Assembly (NCBI GenBank): GCA_036620675.1
Contig: JAZHEE010000005.1
Length of the DNA: 64,000 bases
Strand: one strand, 5' to 3'
DNA from: Jejubacter sp036620675
Lineage (GTDB): Bacteria; Pseudomonadota; Gammaproteobacteria; Enterobacterales; Enterobacteriaceae
Below the pieces are notes generated by a model. The model did no database searches and was not told the DNA's origin. It was given only the letters and a program-made list of their open reading frames with translations. Below are positions 42,236-50,983 of the stretch, one piece after another; position 1 is the stretch's first letter; each line of letters opens with the position of its first letter. A program made the translations under genes and the position numbers.

Positions 42236-43618
42236 ATGACTGAAAACCTGCATTCTGCCGATGCCTGGCGGTGTTTTGTTCATCGCCTGGCGGGACGTGC
42301 ACGATCCCGCTATCACCCTGAATATAGCGGCTGGCTGAGCCAGTCGGTGTGGAACCGCCGCGATTTTGGTCGACTGCCTGAAATGATTGTCCGGGCCGCC
42401 AGCATCGAGGATGTGCTCGAAACGGTACGCTTCGCCGCCGGGTTGGGTCATCCGCTGTCGGTATGCACTGGTGGCCACAGCTACGCGGGTTGCTTTCTGC
42501 GTCATAACAGTATCCTGCTGGATGTGTCGGCCCTGAATGAAATATCGGTGGAACCTGAAACGATGCGGGCCAGAGTCGGCCCGGGCGCAACCTCGCGCCA
42601 GCTTACCCACGCGCTGGATGCTCACAGCCTGGCCTTTCCCACCGGGCATGGCGGCGGGGTGGCGCTCGGAGGCTTTCTGCTGGGGGGAGGCATGGGGATC
42701 AATTCTGCGGCGTGGGGCGGGATGAGCGTATTCAACGTGGAAGCGCTCGATCTCATCACTGCCGATGGTCAACGACGACATGCCAGCGCGACGCAAAATC
42801 CGGATCTGTTCTGGGCGGCAAGAGGCGCGGGCCCTAATGCTTTCTTCGTCGTGACCGATTTTTATCTGCGCTGCTATCCCAGGCCACATATCGCCAATCA
42901 TGCCTGTCAGCTACCCTGGCAGGCACTGGGGCCGCTACTGGAAACGATTGAAAACGAAGCGACAGAGCCGAACCTGCAGATCATGCTGGGCATTCTACCG
43001 CCCCGTGACGGTAATCCGCCGTTTTTGATGCTGAACACCATCGCCTTTGGACAGAATTCTGAAGAGTGTGAGCAACTGCAACAGGCGTTTCTGCGCCATA
43101 TTCCGGCTGCGCAACGCACGACGATATCAGAAAACCCGAATAGCAGTTTTGAGGAGATCTACCAGCAGGGTGAGGCAATGCTGACTCATGAACGGGTGCG
43201 TAGCGACAATATCGTGACCAACAGCATCTATGAGGTCGCTCAGGTGCTGGACGCTCAGCTACCGTCCCAGCCAGCGCCGGATGGGATGACGCTTATCGTC
43301 TGGCGCGGTCATCAGCAGTATCCGGATGCGGCCTGGTCAGCCAGAGGGCGTTTCTTTGTTTCCAGCTATCTGCAATGGGACGCTCCCGCTCAGGACGACG
43401 CAAACCAGCGCTGGCTACGCCAGCTTTACGACCGCCTGGCGCCGTTCTCCACAGCCTGTTATATCAACGAGTTCGATCTGGAAGGGCGTTCGAATAGCCT
43501 GGCGCGCTGTTACGCGCCGCAAAACTGGCAGCGTCTGATGGAACTGCGACAACGTTACGATCCCGATGGGCTGTTCGTGGACGTGAGATTGCTTAATCAG
43601 GAATGCAGGGAAAAATAA
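42236..43618 (+). CDS. BBE-like FAD-linked oxidase
   Basis: This 460-residue PCMH-type FAD oxidoreductase belongs to the berberine-bridge-enzyme-like group. The FAD region has MIVRAASIEDVLETVRFAAG and the flavinylation motif CTGGHSYAG with His81, followed by GPGATSRQLTHALDAH and GGVALGGFLLGGGMG. The cysteine used for the second flavin bond in bicovalent members is not at the usual position, so the link is probably His only. The C-terminus RCYAPQNWQRLMELRQRYDPDGLF is the BBE motif. These enzymes oxidise sugars, alkaloids or other secondary metabolites; no signal peptide is visible. It is the last gene of the operon. Confidence 0.82.
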   Translation: MTENLHSADAWRCFVHRLAGRARSRYHPEYSGWLSQSVWNRRDFGRLPEMIVRAASIEDVLETVRFAAGLGHPLSVCTGGHSYAGCFLRHNSILLDVSALNEISVEPETMRARVGPGATSRQLTHALDAHSLAFPTGHGGGVALGGFLLGGGMGINSAAWGGMSVFNVEALDLITADGQRRHASATQNPDLFWAARGAGPNAFFVVTDFYLRCYPRPHIANHACQLPWQALGPLLETIENEATEPNLQIMLGILPPRDGNPPFLMLNTIAFGQNSEECEQLQQAFLRHIPAAQRTTISENPNSSFEEIYQQGEAMLTHERVRSDNIVTNSIYEVAQVLDAQLPSQPAPDGMTLIVWRGHQQYPDAAWSARGRFFVSSYLQWDAPAQDDANQRWLRQLYDRLAPFSTACYINEFDLEGRSNSLARCYAPQNWQRLMELRQRYDPDGLFVDVRLLNQECREK

Positions 43619-43644
43619 TCAGTGCACGCATTTCCCCATTATTA

Positions 43645-43670
43645 AAAAAGCCACCTGCCGGTGGCTTTTT
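43645..43670. terminator. Bidirectional terminator between the FAD oxidase and microcin-like genes
   Basis: AAAAAGCCACC pairs with GGTGGCTTTTT around a 4-nt loop. A and T tracts on each side make it functional in both directions for these convergent genes. Confidence 0.88.
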
Positions 43671-43745
43671 AGTTAAGAATATGGAACAGGTTTATTCTCA
43701 ATGAATATTCTCATTCAATGAAAATTCTTATTTAACGCCAGATGG

Positions 43746-44039
43746 TTATTTTCTATTTGCGATAATCTGACTAATCGCGTCAATACCAAAACCAACAATG
43801 CCAACCACACCGCTACCAATTTGGCTAATTGCGCCAACAGGATTGAGTTCCAGGATACTCCCAATACCCTGACCCAGAGTAGCCGCTGGGGCAGCGGCAT
43901 TGGTATCCAGGCCGCCCAGCGCCGTGCTGGCGTCTACAATACCACCAATAGCGCCGCCGATGGCACCGCCAATATCGGCGATAATACCAGCACCAGATAC
44001 CTGTTCAATTTCAACTTCGCTCAGTTCCTTAATCATCAT
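43746..44039 (-). CDS. Class II microcin/bacteriocin-like precursor peptide
   Basis: This 97-residue peptide begins MMIKELSEVEIEQVSGAG, a leader of double-glycine type (ELSxxEIxxVSGA, cut after GA). Class II microcins and Blp-like bacteriocins use this signal for export by a peptidase-containing ABC transporter. The mature part, about 80 residues, is rich in Gly, Ala and Ile with GxxxG repeats (IGGAIGGAIGGIVDAST), lacks Cys and is membrane-active in appearance. It has no Ser-rich siderophore-attachment tail, so it resembles class IIa (MccV-like) rather than IIb. The first ATG has GGAGG 5 nt upstream; a longer frame from 44051 lacks that. No exporter or immunity gene is visible nearby. The gene is convergent with the FAD oxidase operon. 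Confidence 0.75.
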   Translation of the reverse strand: MMIKELSEVEIEQVSGAGIIADIGGAIGGAIGGIVDASTALGGLDTNAAAPAATLGQGIGSILELNPVGAISQIGSGVVGIVGFGIDAISQIIANRK

Positions 44040-44282
44040 TATTTCCTCCATTAATACTCAGATTTGGAAAAGGCAGCCATTGACCGGCCGCCTGTTTTTT
44101 ATATATCCCAGAAAAATGAATTTCAATATATAAAAAATATTATTTTATGTAGATAACCAGGAAATTTAACCAGGAGGATTTTAAGCCAATAAAAAATAAA
44201 CATTTTAAAATTTGATTATCCATAAAATAATCGCAAAAGTTGTTTTTTATTATGATGGCTTCACTGATGGGCGCTGTGGTTC

Positions 44283-44310
44283 GCCATGCCCCGCGGTTGC
44301 GGGGCATGGC
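44283..44310. terminator. GC hairpin after betT
   Basis: GCCATGCCCC pairs perfectly with GGGGCATGGC around an 8-nt loop, just past the betT stop. No T-run is present on either side, so termination efficiency is uncertain. Confidence 0.5.
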
Positions 44311-44317
44311 AGGGGAG

Positions 44318-46321
44318 TTAACGTACCAGATGCAGAAAGTGAATATGCTTCTCATACTGGTCGAGGATGTCGTGGATTATCTGATCCTGAGACCAGCCCA
44401 TCAGATCGTAATCCTGACCGCCTTCCTTGAGGTAAACTTCAGCACGGTAGTACTTCTGGTCACCTTCGCGCTCTTCCTCTTCCAGCTCAAATAGCGTAAA
44501 GGCAGGGCGAGTGTAGGGACGCAGCCGCACTTCATAAACGAAGTTAACGTCATCGCCAAAGTCCACTTCCAGGCGAATACGGTTTTCATGAGCGTTATCA
44601 ACGCTGGAGCGGGCATTCTGCTTTTCCAGCTCTTCACTCACCATATTCATGGCCGGATGGATCACCTCTTCCATAAAGCGCCGGACCTGGGAACGTTTCG
44701 GATACCAGGCTATCTGGCGCACGCGACGCTGCCAGGACATCGGATTACGGGCGGCCGGAGCGATGGTGGTAACCTGCTGACTCTCCTTTTTATAGAAGTC
44801 GACCTTCAGCGCTTTCAGCAGCCCCCACATGGATGTCAGCAGTACAATCGAGAATGGCAGGGCGCTGGCGATAGTCACGGTTTGCAGGGCGGAAAGACCG
44901 CCCGCCAGCAGCAGAGTAATGGCCACCACGCCCATTGCCGCTGCCCAGAAGATGCGCTGCCACACCGGGGTGTGTTTGGCGCCGCCGGAGGCCAGGGTAT
45001 CCACTACCATCGCACCGGAATCGGCGGAAGTCACGAAGAAGACCACCACCATCGCCATAGCCAGGAATGACAGAACCTGAGAGAACGGGAAATGTTCCAG
45101 GAAGTTAAACAGCGCCAGTGAAACATCGCTCTGAACGATTTCCGCCAGCTGAGTGGCTCCCTTATGGGCAATCATCTCAATAGCGCTATTGCCGAAAACG
45201 GTCATCCAGATCAGGGTAAAACCCGCAGGAACAAACAGTACGCCGGTCACAAATTCCCGAATGGTACGGCCACGGGACACGCGAGCGATAAACATGCCGA
45301 CGAACGGCGACCAGGAGATCCACCATCCCCAGTAGAACAGGGTCCAGCCCCCCAGCCATTCGCTGGATTTGGGCTCGTAGGCATAGAGGTTAAAGGTCTT
45401 GCTGACAATCTCCGACAGATAGCCGCCGGTATTTTCCACAAAGGACTTCAGCAGCAGCACCGTTGGCCCCAGGGTAATGACCAGCACTAACAGTAGCAGG
45501 GCCATCCACAAATTGAGTTCAGAAAGGATGCGAATACCTTTATCCAGGCCGCTCACCACCGACAGCGTCGCCATCGCGGTGATCACAACAATCAGGATAA
45601 CCTGGGTGGTTTCGTTAATCGGCAGGTCGAACAGATGGTTCAGGCCTGCATTAACCTGCAATACACCGTAGCCCAGCGAGGTGGCGACCCCAAATACGGT
45701 GCCGATTACCGCAAAGATATCGACAATATGACCAGGAATCGAATAGATACGATCGCCGATAATCGGATAGAGCGCCGAACGCAGGGTCAACGGCAGGCCA
45801 TGACGGTAGCTGAAGTAGGCAAGGATGAGCGCCACAATGGCGTAGATAGCCCAGGCGTGCAGCCCCCAGTGGAAGAAGGTCAGCCGTAGCGCCTCCTTGG
45901 CCGCCTGTACCGTTTCCGCGGTACCGGTGGGCGGCGACATATAGTGCATTACCGGTTCGGCAACGCCGAAAAACATCAGTCCGATACCCATCCCGGCGGA
46001 AAACAGCATGGCGAACCATGAAAAATAGCTGAAGTCAGGCGTTGCATGGTCCGGCCCCAGCTTAATATTGCCGTAACGCGACATGCCCAGAAAGGCCACC
46101 GTCAGCAGTATTAACGCTACTGTCAGAACATAGAACCAGCTGGCATTGGTGAAAATAGCCTGCTGTAACGCTTTGAACCAAATATCGGCGCGTTTGGGAA
46201 ACAGTGCGGCAAACAGTACCAGCGCGGCAATCAGTATGGCGGAACCGTAAAATACTGGGGGATTGATGGTTTTTGGTTTGTGAGGGGACGTATTGGGATC
46301 CTGATTTATCGTGTTATCCAT
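44318..46321 (-). CDS. betT: High-affinity choline transporter BetT
   Basis: This BCCT-family symporter of 667 residues with 12 TM segments imports choline, the precursor of the osmoprotectant glycine betaine. The core includes FSYFSWFAMLFSAGMGIGLMFFGVAEPVMHY in parts, FHWGLHAWAIYAIVAL and the substrate-box tryptophans in GGWTLFYWGWWISWSPFVGMFIARVSRGRT in parts. A long hydrophilic C-terminal domain (from about residue 510) is the osmosensing extension typical of BetT. The betIBA genes are not next to it here. It is monocistronic. Confidence 0.9.
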   Translation of the reverse strand: MDNTINQDPNTSPHKPKTINPPVFYGSAILIAALVLFAALFPKRADIWFKALQQAIFTNASWFYVLTVALILLTVAFLGMSRYGNIKLGPDHATPDFSYFSWFAMLFSAGMGIGLMFFGVAEPVMHYMSPPTGTAETVQAAKEALRLTFFHWGLHAWAIYAIVALILAYFSYRHGLPLTLRSALYPIIGDRIYSIPGHIVDIFAVIGTVFGVATSLGYGVLQVNAGLNHLFDLPINETTQVILIVVITAMATLSVVSGLDKGIRILSELNLWMALLLLVLVITLGPTVLLLKSFVENTGGYLSEIVSKTFNLYAYEPKSSEWLGGWTLFYWGWWISWSPFVGMFIARVSRGRTIREFVTGVLFVPAGFTLIWMTVFGNSAIEMIAHKGATQLAEIVQSDVSLALFNFLEHFPFSQVLSFLAMAMVVVFFVTSADSGAMVVDTLASGGAKHTPVWQRIFWAAAMGVVAITLLLAGGLSALQTVTIASALPFSIVLLTSMWGLLKALKVDFYKKESQQVTTIAPAARNPMSWQRRVRQIAWYPKRSQVRRFMEEVIHPAMNMVSEELEKQNARSSVDNAHENRIRLEVDFGDDVNFVYEVRLRPYTRPAFTLFELEEEEREGDQKYYRAEVYLKEGGQDYDLMGWSQDQIIHDILDQYEKHIHFLHLVR

Positions 46322-46516
46322 AAAAGCTCCAGAGAAAAATCCGTGAGAACCTTAACATTTTCAGAGCCTGAATAAAAAATTAATCTTAACTTGAGTAAAA
46401 GCGGCAGCGAACTACCGCGATTTTTCGATATTTACCAATAGCTGCGCGGAAATCGGACATTTGGGTGAGTATCTGAGCCTGTTAAACATCGCGCTTTATG
46501 ACGAGTATTCCGCACG

Positions 46517-47173
46517 TTAAACCAGCCCTTGCACGGCCTGAAGCGCAGGGGTGTCACCTTCGGTCACTTCGATGATCTTACGGCTGACGGCGGGTGTTTC
46601 GACCAGGGCGGCGAGAGTCGCTGCCACGTCTTCACGCGCAATGTTGCCATAGGCGATGGCAAGTCCAGCATGAATGCGACCGCTACCCGTATCGTTGGTC
46701 AGGGTGCCGGGGCGCACTATCACCCAATCCAGCGTGCTGGCGGCAAGATGCACGTCGGCCTGCTTTTTCACCGCCATGTAGTTTTCAAAGGTATCAGAAG
46801 GATTTTCTTTACCGCGTCCGGCTTCCGGGAAGGCGGAAACCAACAAAAAGCGCGATACGCCAGCCTTTTCAGCGGCAGCTACTGCCTTTTCCAGCCCGCG
46901 CCCATCGATGGCGTCAGTCATCTCTTTTCCACCTTTCCCGCCCGCGCCAGCGCTAAAGACCACCACATCGCTGCCGGCAATAAGGCCCGCCAGCGCCGCT
47001 TCATCCAGCGCCAGTAGATCGCCAGGAACCGGCGTGGCACCCAGCAGTTTAAGCGCCGCTTCCTGCTCAGGATGACGGTACATCGCCAGTGCCTGATGGC
47101 CCGTTCGGGAAAGCTGTTGCACCAGACTGCGGCCGACATTACCTGCGCCGCCGATAATAAAGACTTTTTTCAT
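46517..47173 (-). CDS. NAD(P)-binding SDR-type protein
   Basis: This atypical short-chain dehydrogenase (SDR_a5-like, NAD(P)H-binding) has 218 residues. The dinucleotide motif is FIIGGAGNVGRSLVQQLSRTGH. Downstream features are DVVVFSAGAGGKGG, RFLLVSAFPEAGRG and WVIVRPGTLTND. The active-site YxxxK is partly preserved as YMAVKK. The substrate is unknown. I chose the ATG at 47173, preceded by GGAG, rather than 47218. The gene is divergent from the symporter at 47430 with a matS site between them. Confidence 0.8.
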   Translation of the reverse strand: MKKVFIIGGAGNVGRSLVQQLSRTGHQALAMYRHPEQEAALKLLGATPVPGDLLALDEAALAGLIAGSDVVVFSAGAGGKGGKEMTDAIDGRGLEKAVAAAEKAGVSRFLLVSAFPEAGRGKENPSDTFENYMAVKKQADVHLAASTLDWVIVRPGTLTNDTGSGRIHAGLAIAYGNIAREDVAATLAALVETPAVSRKIIEVTEGDTPALQAVQGLV

Positions 47174-47245
47174 TCGCGTTTGCTCCGGAAAGTGGGACAT
47201 CACGCAGTAAGGTAGCATCTGATGGGGGGATTTTCATTGTTTCTT

Positions 47246-47258
47246 GTGACAACGTCAC
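47246..47258. other. matS site (MatP binding)
   Basis: GTGACAACGTCAC fits GTGACRNYGTCAC exactly. It lies in the divergent promoter gap, within a slightly longer palindrome TGTGACAACGTCACA. Confidence 0.8.
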
Positions 47259-47429
47259 ATTCCATAGCTGTTTTTTTCAACAGTGCAAGGACTGAAATCG
47301 TTAATGTGAGCCAGCTAGAGTCATTGGGATTTGCTATTGGTATCGGCGCCGGTTTTGAGTTACATCTCCGTAACAAATTGACATAACAATAATTGACGTA
47401 ATGACATTGCAAACGTTCAGGAGCGAGAT

Positions 47430-48779
47430 ATGGAACTCATCACATCATGGCTGTCGGCCATAAACGGCGTAGTATGGGGGGTACCAATGCTGATTGGCAT
47501 TCTTGGCATTGGCATCTTCCTGCAAATCCGGCTGGCGTTTCTGCCCATCCGTAAATTAGGCACCGGCTTCCGGCTGCTGTTCGAACGAAACCAGCATCGG
47601 GGAGAAGGGCAGATATCCCCCTTTAATGCGCTGATGACCGCACTTTCGGCGACAATTGGCACCGGAAATATCGCCGGGGTGGCAACTGCGGTCGTGATGG
47701 GTGGGCCCGGTGCGCTGTTCTGGATGTGGATGACGGCGCTGGTGGGGATGGCCACTAAATATTCCGAAGCGGTGCTGGCAGTACGCTTTCGCGAACAGGA
47801 CGCAAATGGCAATCACGTCGGCGGCCCCATGTACTATATCAAGCATGGACTGGGCGCGAAATGGATGTGGCTGGGAACCCTGTTTGCTTTTTTCGGCAGT
47901 ATCGCCGGATTTGGCATCGGCAATACGGTGCAGGCCAACTCCATTGCCGATGCCCTGAACAGTAACTTTGGCGTTTCTCACTGGATAACCGCCGCTGTTC
48001 TGGTGATTCTGGTCGGCGCCGTACTGATTGGCGGAATTAAGCGTATTGCCGACGTGGCGGGCAAACTGGTACCGGTGATGACGGTCGGTTACTTCGGCGC
48101 CGGAATTATCGTACTGGCGCTGAATGCTTCCGCCATTCCGGCGGCGTTCGAGCTGATTATTAAATCCGCCTTTACGCCGGTGGCCGCCCAGGGCGGTTTT
48201 GCCGGGGCGGCAGTATGGGCCGCCATTCGCTTCGGGGTCGCGCGCGGCGTTTTTTCCAACGAAGCGGGGCTGGGCAGCGCGCCTATCGCTCACGCGGCAG
48301 CAAAAACCCAGAATCCAATTCGTCAGGGGCTGATCGCCATGCTGGGTACCTTTATTGATACCATTATCGTCTGCTCGGTCACCGGACTGACCATTATCAT
48401 CAGCGGTCAGTGGCTGAGCGGCGAAACGGGAGCAACGCTCACATCGGTCGCGTTCTCCAGCGCTATTCCCGGTGGTAACTACATTGTGGCTATAGCGCTG
48501 GCAATCTTTGCTTTCACCACCATTCTGGGCTGGAGTTTTTATGGTGAAAAATGTATCCAGTTTCTTGCCGGGCCTAAATCGATCGTTCCATTTCGTATTG
48601 CCTGGATCATCGCTTTGCCTGTAGGTGCCACTCAGTCGCTGGACTTTGTCTGGCTGCTTGCCGATACCCTGAACGCCATGATGGCCATTCCCAATTTAAT
48701 TGCGCTGGCCTTTCTGAGCCCGGTCGTGTACCGCCTGACCCGGGATCATATCCGTGATGTTAACGCCGCCGTTATCTGA
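47430..48779 (+). CDS. Alanine/glycine:cation symporter (AGCS family)
   Basis: This 449-residue sodium (or proton) symporter for alanine or glycine has about 10-11 hydrophobic segments. AGCS signatures are FNALMTALSATIGTGNIAGVATAVVMGGPGALFWMW in parts, GGPMYYIKHGLG, and GVFSNEAGLGSAPIAHAAAKT, the family's FSNEAGxGS motif. The C-terminus LVDTLNAMMAIPNL-like segment is also typical. It is not orthologous to E. coli YaaJ in my judgement. It is monocistronic. Confidence 0.9.
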   Translation: MELITSWLSAINGVVWGVPMLIGILGIGIFLQIRLAFLPIRKLGTGFRLLFERNQHRGEGQISPFNALMTALSATIGTGNIAGVATAVVMGGPGALFWMWMTALVGMATKYSEAVLAVRFREQDANGNHVGGPMYYIKHGLGAKWMWLGTLFAFFGSIAGFGIGNTVQANSIADALNSNFGVSHWITAAVLVILVGAVLIGGIKRIADVAGKLVPVMTVGYFGAGIIVLALNASAIPAAFELIIKSAFTPVAAQGGFAGAAVWAAIRFGVARGVFSNEAGLGSAPIAHAAAKTQNPIRQGLIAMLGTFIDTIIVCSVTGLTIIISGQWLSGETGATLTSVAFSSAIPGGNYIVAIALAIFAFTTILGWSFYGEKCIQFLAGPKSIVPFRIAWIIALPVGATQSLDFVWLLADTLNAMMAIPNLIALAFLSPVVYRLTRDHIRDVNAAVI

Positions 48780-48790
48780 GGCACGTTCCC

Positions 48791-48835
48791 TCTCCAGGGA
48801 GAGGATTACAGACGGCTCCGGCGCTCTGTTTCTGA
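48791..48835. repeat. Partial copy of the 5.7-kb intergenic repeat
   Basis: CCTCTCCAGGGAGAGG, then ACAGACGGCTCCGGCGC and TTTCTGAA match the hairpin and body of the 120-bp repeat at 5742-5981, shortened. It lies between convergent genes. Confidence 0.6.
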
Positions 48836-48842
48836 ATTAATA

Positions 48843-48864
48843 AAGGCCGCCAGAAGGCGGCCTT
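48843..48864. terminator. Terminator hairpin between AGCS and phoX genes
   Basis: AAGGCCGCC pairs with GGCGGCCTT around a 4-nt loop, 5 bp past the phoX stop. It likely serves both convergent transcripts. Confidence 0.65.
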
Positions 48865-48869
48865 CATTA

Positions 48870-50828
48870 TCAGGTGCCAATAATTCCACCATCTTCCCGT
48901 GTTATCACCACGGTGGCCGAACGGGGCCGCCCGTTGGGTTCGGCATCCGGCCAGCTGGAAACCGCCTGGGGGTTCTTCGGGTCAGAGACATCACCACCTT
49001 CGCCCGGGTGCTGGATATTGATAAATAGCGTGCGGTTATCCGGCGTAAAAGCAATACCGGTAATTTCGCAGCCCCGGGGGCCGGTCAGGAAACGGCGGTA
49101 TTCGTTAGTGCCGGGCACCGTGGCTACCATCTGGTTGTTGCCCATGCCGGTATAGGCCTTCTGATTAATGGTGGACGATGACACATCGGTCTGGATCCAT
49201 AGTACGCCGCGATTATCGAAAGAGAGACCATCCGGACTGCCGAAGGCCGCTCCCTGCATACTGCCTTTGGCGCTTTGATCGTCAGTGTCGGTACGGCCTG
49301 CCAGCACCAGAATATCCCACTGGAAGCGGGTAGAGGCCGGTGAGTCGTCGGCTTCGCTCCAGTGTATAATATGACCAAATAAATTCTTCGCCCGGGGATT
49401 GGCGGCATCGACCGGTGCTTTACCTTTATCGCCGCGTTCGCTGTTGTTGGTCAGCGTGCAGTAGACGCTGGCGTTATGATAAGGATCGACGGCAATCCAC
49501 TCCGGACGATCCATTTTAGTGGCCCCCAGTTGATCAGCCGCCAGTCGGGTTTTGATTAGCACCTCAGCCTGGCTGAAAAAACCATTGTCGGCATCAAGAC
49601 CGTTTTTTCCGTGCACCAGCGGTAGCCATTCGCCGCTGCCATCGTCGTTAAAACGAGCCACGTACAGGGTGCCGGACTCAAGGAGGCGCAGGTTGGATTC
49701 GCGATTTTCCGGCTCGTAACGACCGTCGGAAACAAACTTATAGATATATTCAAACTTCTGATCGTCCCCCATATAAACGACGACGCGCCCGTCGTCCGCC
49801 AGCGTCACAGTGGCACCTTCATGCTTAAAACGCCCCAGCGCGCTATGCTTGCGCGGGATGGAGTTCGGGTCATAGGGGTCGATTTCCACCACCCAGCCAA
49901 AACGATTGGGCTCGTTGGGCGTTTTATCGACGTTGAAGCGCTCATCCACCTCATTCCAGCGGTAGGATTCATCGCTGTCGCTGATACCGTAGCGCTGCTC
50001 CAGCGTATTCCGCGTGCTACGCTTCACAAAAATATCCGACCAGTTCTCTTCACAGGTCAGGTAAGTTCCCCATGGCGTATGCCCGCAGGAACAGTTCTGC
50101 ATGGTACCCAGCACCGTCTCGCCCGCCGGATCGGCGGCGGTTTTCATCAGCGCATGATGGCGCACCGGGCCGGAAAGCTGCATTGGCGTTCCGACCGTGA
50201 TACGACGGGCATATTCGGAAGGGCGAACCACCGTCCAGCCATCCGCACGCTTTTGAACCTCGATAATCGAAACCCCCATGGCATTCTGCCCCTTGCGGGC
50301 TTTGTCCAGCCGCCAGTCGGCCATACCATCCGGAAACAGCAGGCCGTTATCGATGTATTCGTGGTTCATCGCCAGCAAGCCATGTTCGACGTTATCAGAA
50401 CCACGAGGCAGGCTGAACCAGGCCATACCGTCATGGTGCATGCCTGCCTGAGCTGCCTGTTCAGCGGTACTATTGGTGGCATCGGATTTAAAGCTCGGCA
50501 TATTGTTGTGCAGGCCTACCGGATCTCCCCAGCGGTAAAAGGGGCGGGCGATATAGCCTTCGGGCACAATGACCCGATCCTCCGAAGAGACCGGAATACT
50601 GGAAAAACCCAGCGAGACCGCGCGGGCGACCCGACTTTTCGCATTTGCGTATTGCGGTGTCAGTAATGACGGCAGGGCTACGGCGGCGCCGGCAACCATA
50701 CCCATCTGTAAAAAGCGACGTCGCGAAAAACTGGCGCTGACAACCTGGGAAAAAGCACGATTATCGCTATGGTTGCTAATCTCTTCCCGGTGCTCTTGTT
50801 TAAATACGGCGGTTAAAGGTCTGCTCAT
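48870..50828 (-). CDS. phoX: PhoX-family alkaline phosphatase (DUF839), Tat-exported
   Basis: This is a predicted calcium/iron-dependent periplasmic phosphatase. The Tat signal is SRRRFLQMG at residues 35-43 before a hydrophobic stretch and an ANA cleavage site near 63. The long N-terminal extension before the twin arginines is usual for PhoX. DUF839/PhoX motifs include MNHEYIDNGLLFPDG, MQNCSCGHTPWGTYLTCEENW in parts, GWVVEIDPYDPNS, RPEWIAVDPYHNASVYCTLTNN in parts and FINIQHPGEGGDVSDP. The start chosen is 50828 (AGGAAG upstream). A strong Pho box lies 52 bp upstream, supporting control by PhoB under phosphate limitation. Confidence 0.87.
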   Translation of the reverse strand: MSRPLTAVFKQEHREEISNHSDNRAFSQVVSASFSRRRFLQMGMVAGAAVALPSLLTPQYANAKSRVARAVSLGFSSIPVSSEDRVIVPEGYIARPFYRWGDPVGLHNNMPSFKSDATNSTAEQAAQAGMHHDGMAWFSLPRGSDNVEHGLLAMNHEYIDNGLLFPDGMADWRLDKARKGQNAMGVSIIEVQKRADGWTVVRPSEYARRITVGTPMQLSGPVRHHALMKTAADPAGETVLGTMQNCSCGHTPWGTYLTCEENWSDIFVKRSTRNTLEQRYGISDSDESYRWNEVDERFNVDKTPNEPNRFGWVVEIDPYDPNSIPRKHSALGRFKHEGATVTLADDGRVVVYMGDDQKFEYIYKFVSDGRYEPENRESNLRLLESGTLYVARFNDDGSGEWLPLVHGKNGLDADNGFFSQAEVLIKTRLAADQLGATKMDRPEWIAVDPYHNASVYCTLTNNSERGDKGKAPVDAANPRAKNLFGHIIHWSEADDSPASTRFQWDILVLAGRTDTDDQSAKGSMQGAAFGSPDGLSFDNRGVLWIQTDVSSSTINQKAYTGMGNNQMVATVPGTNEYRRFLTGPRGCEITGIAFTPDNRTLFINIQHPGEGGDVSDPKNPQAVSSWPDAEPNGRPRSATVVITREDGGIIGT

Positions 50829-50879
50829 TATGGCTTCCTGTCTCAGTGACTTGACCAGCAAGCAGTGTAAGAGCCATTT

Positions 50880-50897
50880 ATTACAGTTTTATAACAT
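50880..50897 (-). promoter_or_regulatory. Pho box (PhoB site) upstream of phoX
   Basis: The minus strand reads ATGTTATAAAACTGTAAT, which agrees at 14 of 18 positions with CTGTCATAAAACTGTCAC. It lies 52 bp before the phoX start codon, in the gap shared with the divergent beta-lactamase gene. Confidence 0.65.
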
Positions 50898-50983
50898 TAC
50901 ATCTTGTGGTTGCATTAATTGCCGTATACCGGAATGATCCAGGCGCTGCTGGCTGTAACACCTTAACAACAAAAAAGGGCATT

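Noticed and set aside
43699..43735. ATTCTCAATGAA...ATTCTCATTCAATGAA resembling a Fur box
   Set aside because: It lies downstream of both convergent genes, between the microcin stop and the shared terminator, so it cannot act as a usual promoter operator for them.
44140..44223. 27-residue hydrophobic ORF upstream of the microcin-like gene as a possible immunity peptide
   Set aside because: It has no ribosome-binding site, is shorter than known immunity proteins, and its longer frame just runs out of betT. It is not supported.
47245..47259. TGTGA-N5-TCACA as a CRP site
   Set aside because: The spacer is 5 bp, not 6, and the 13-mer core is an exact matS match, which explains the palindrome better.
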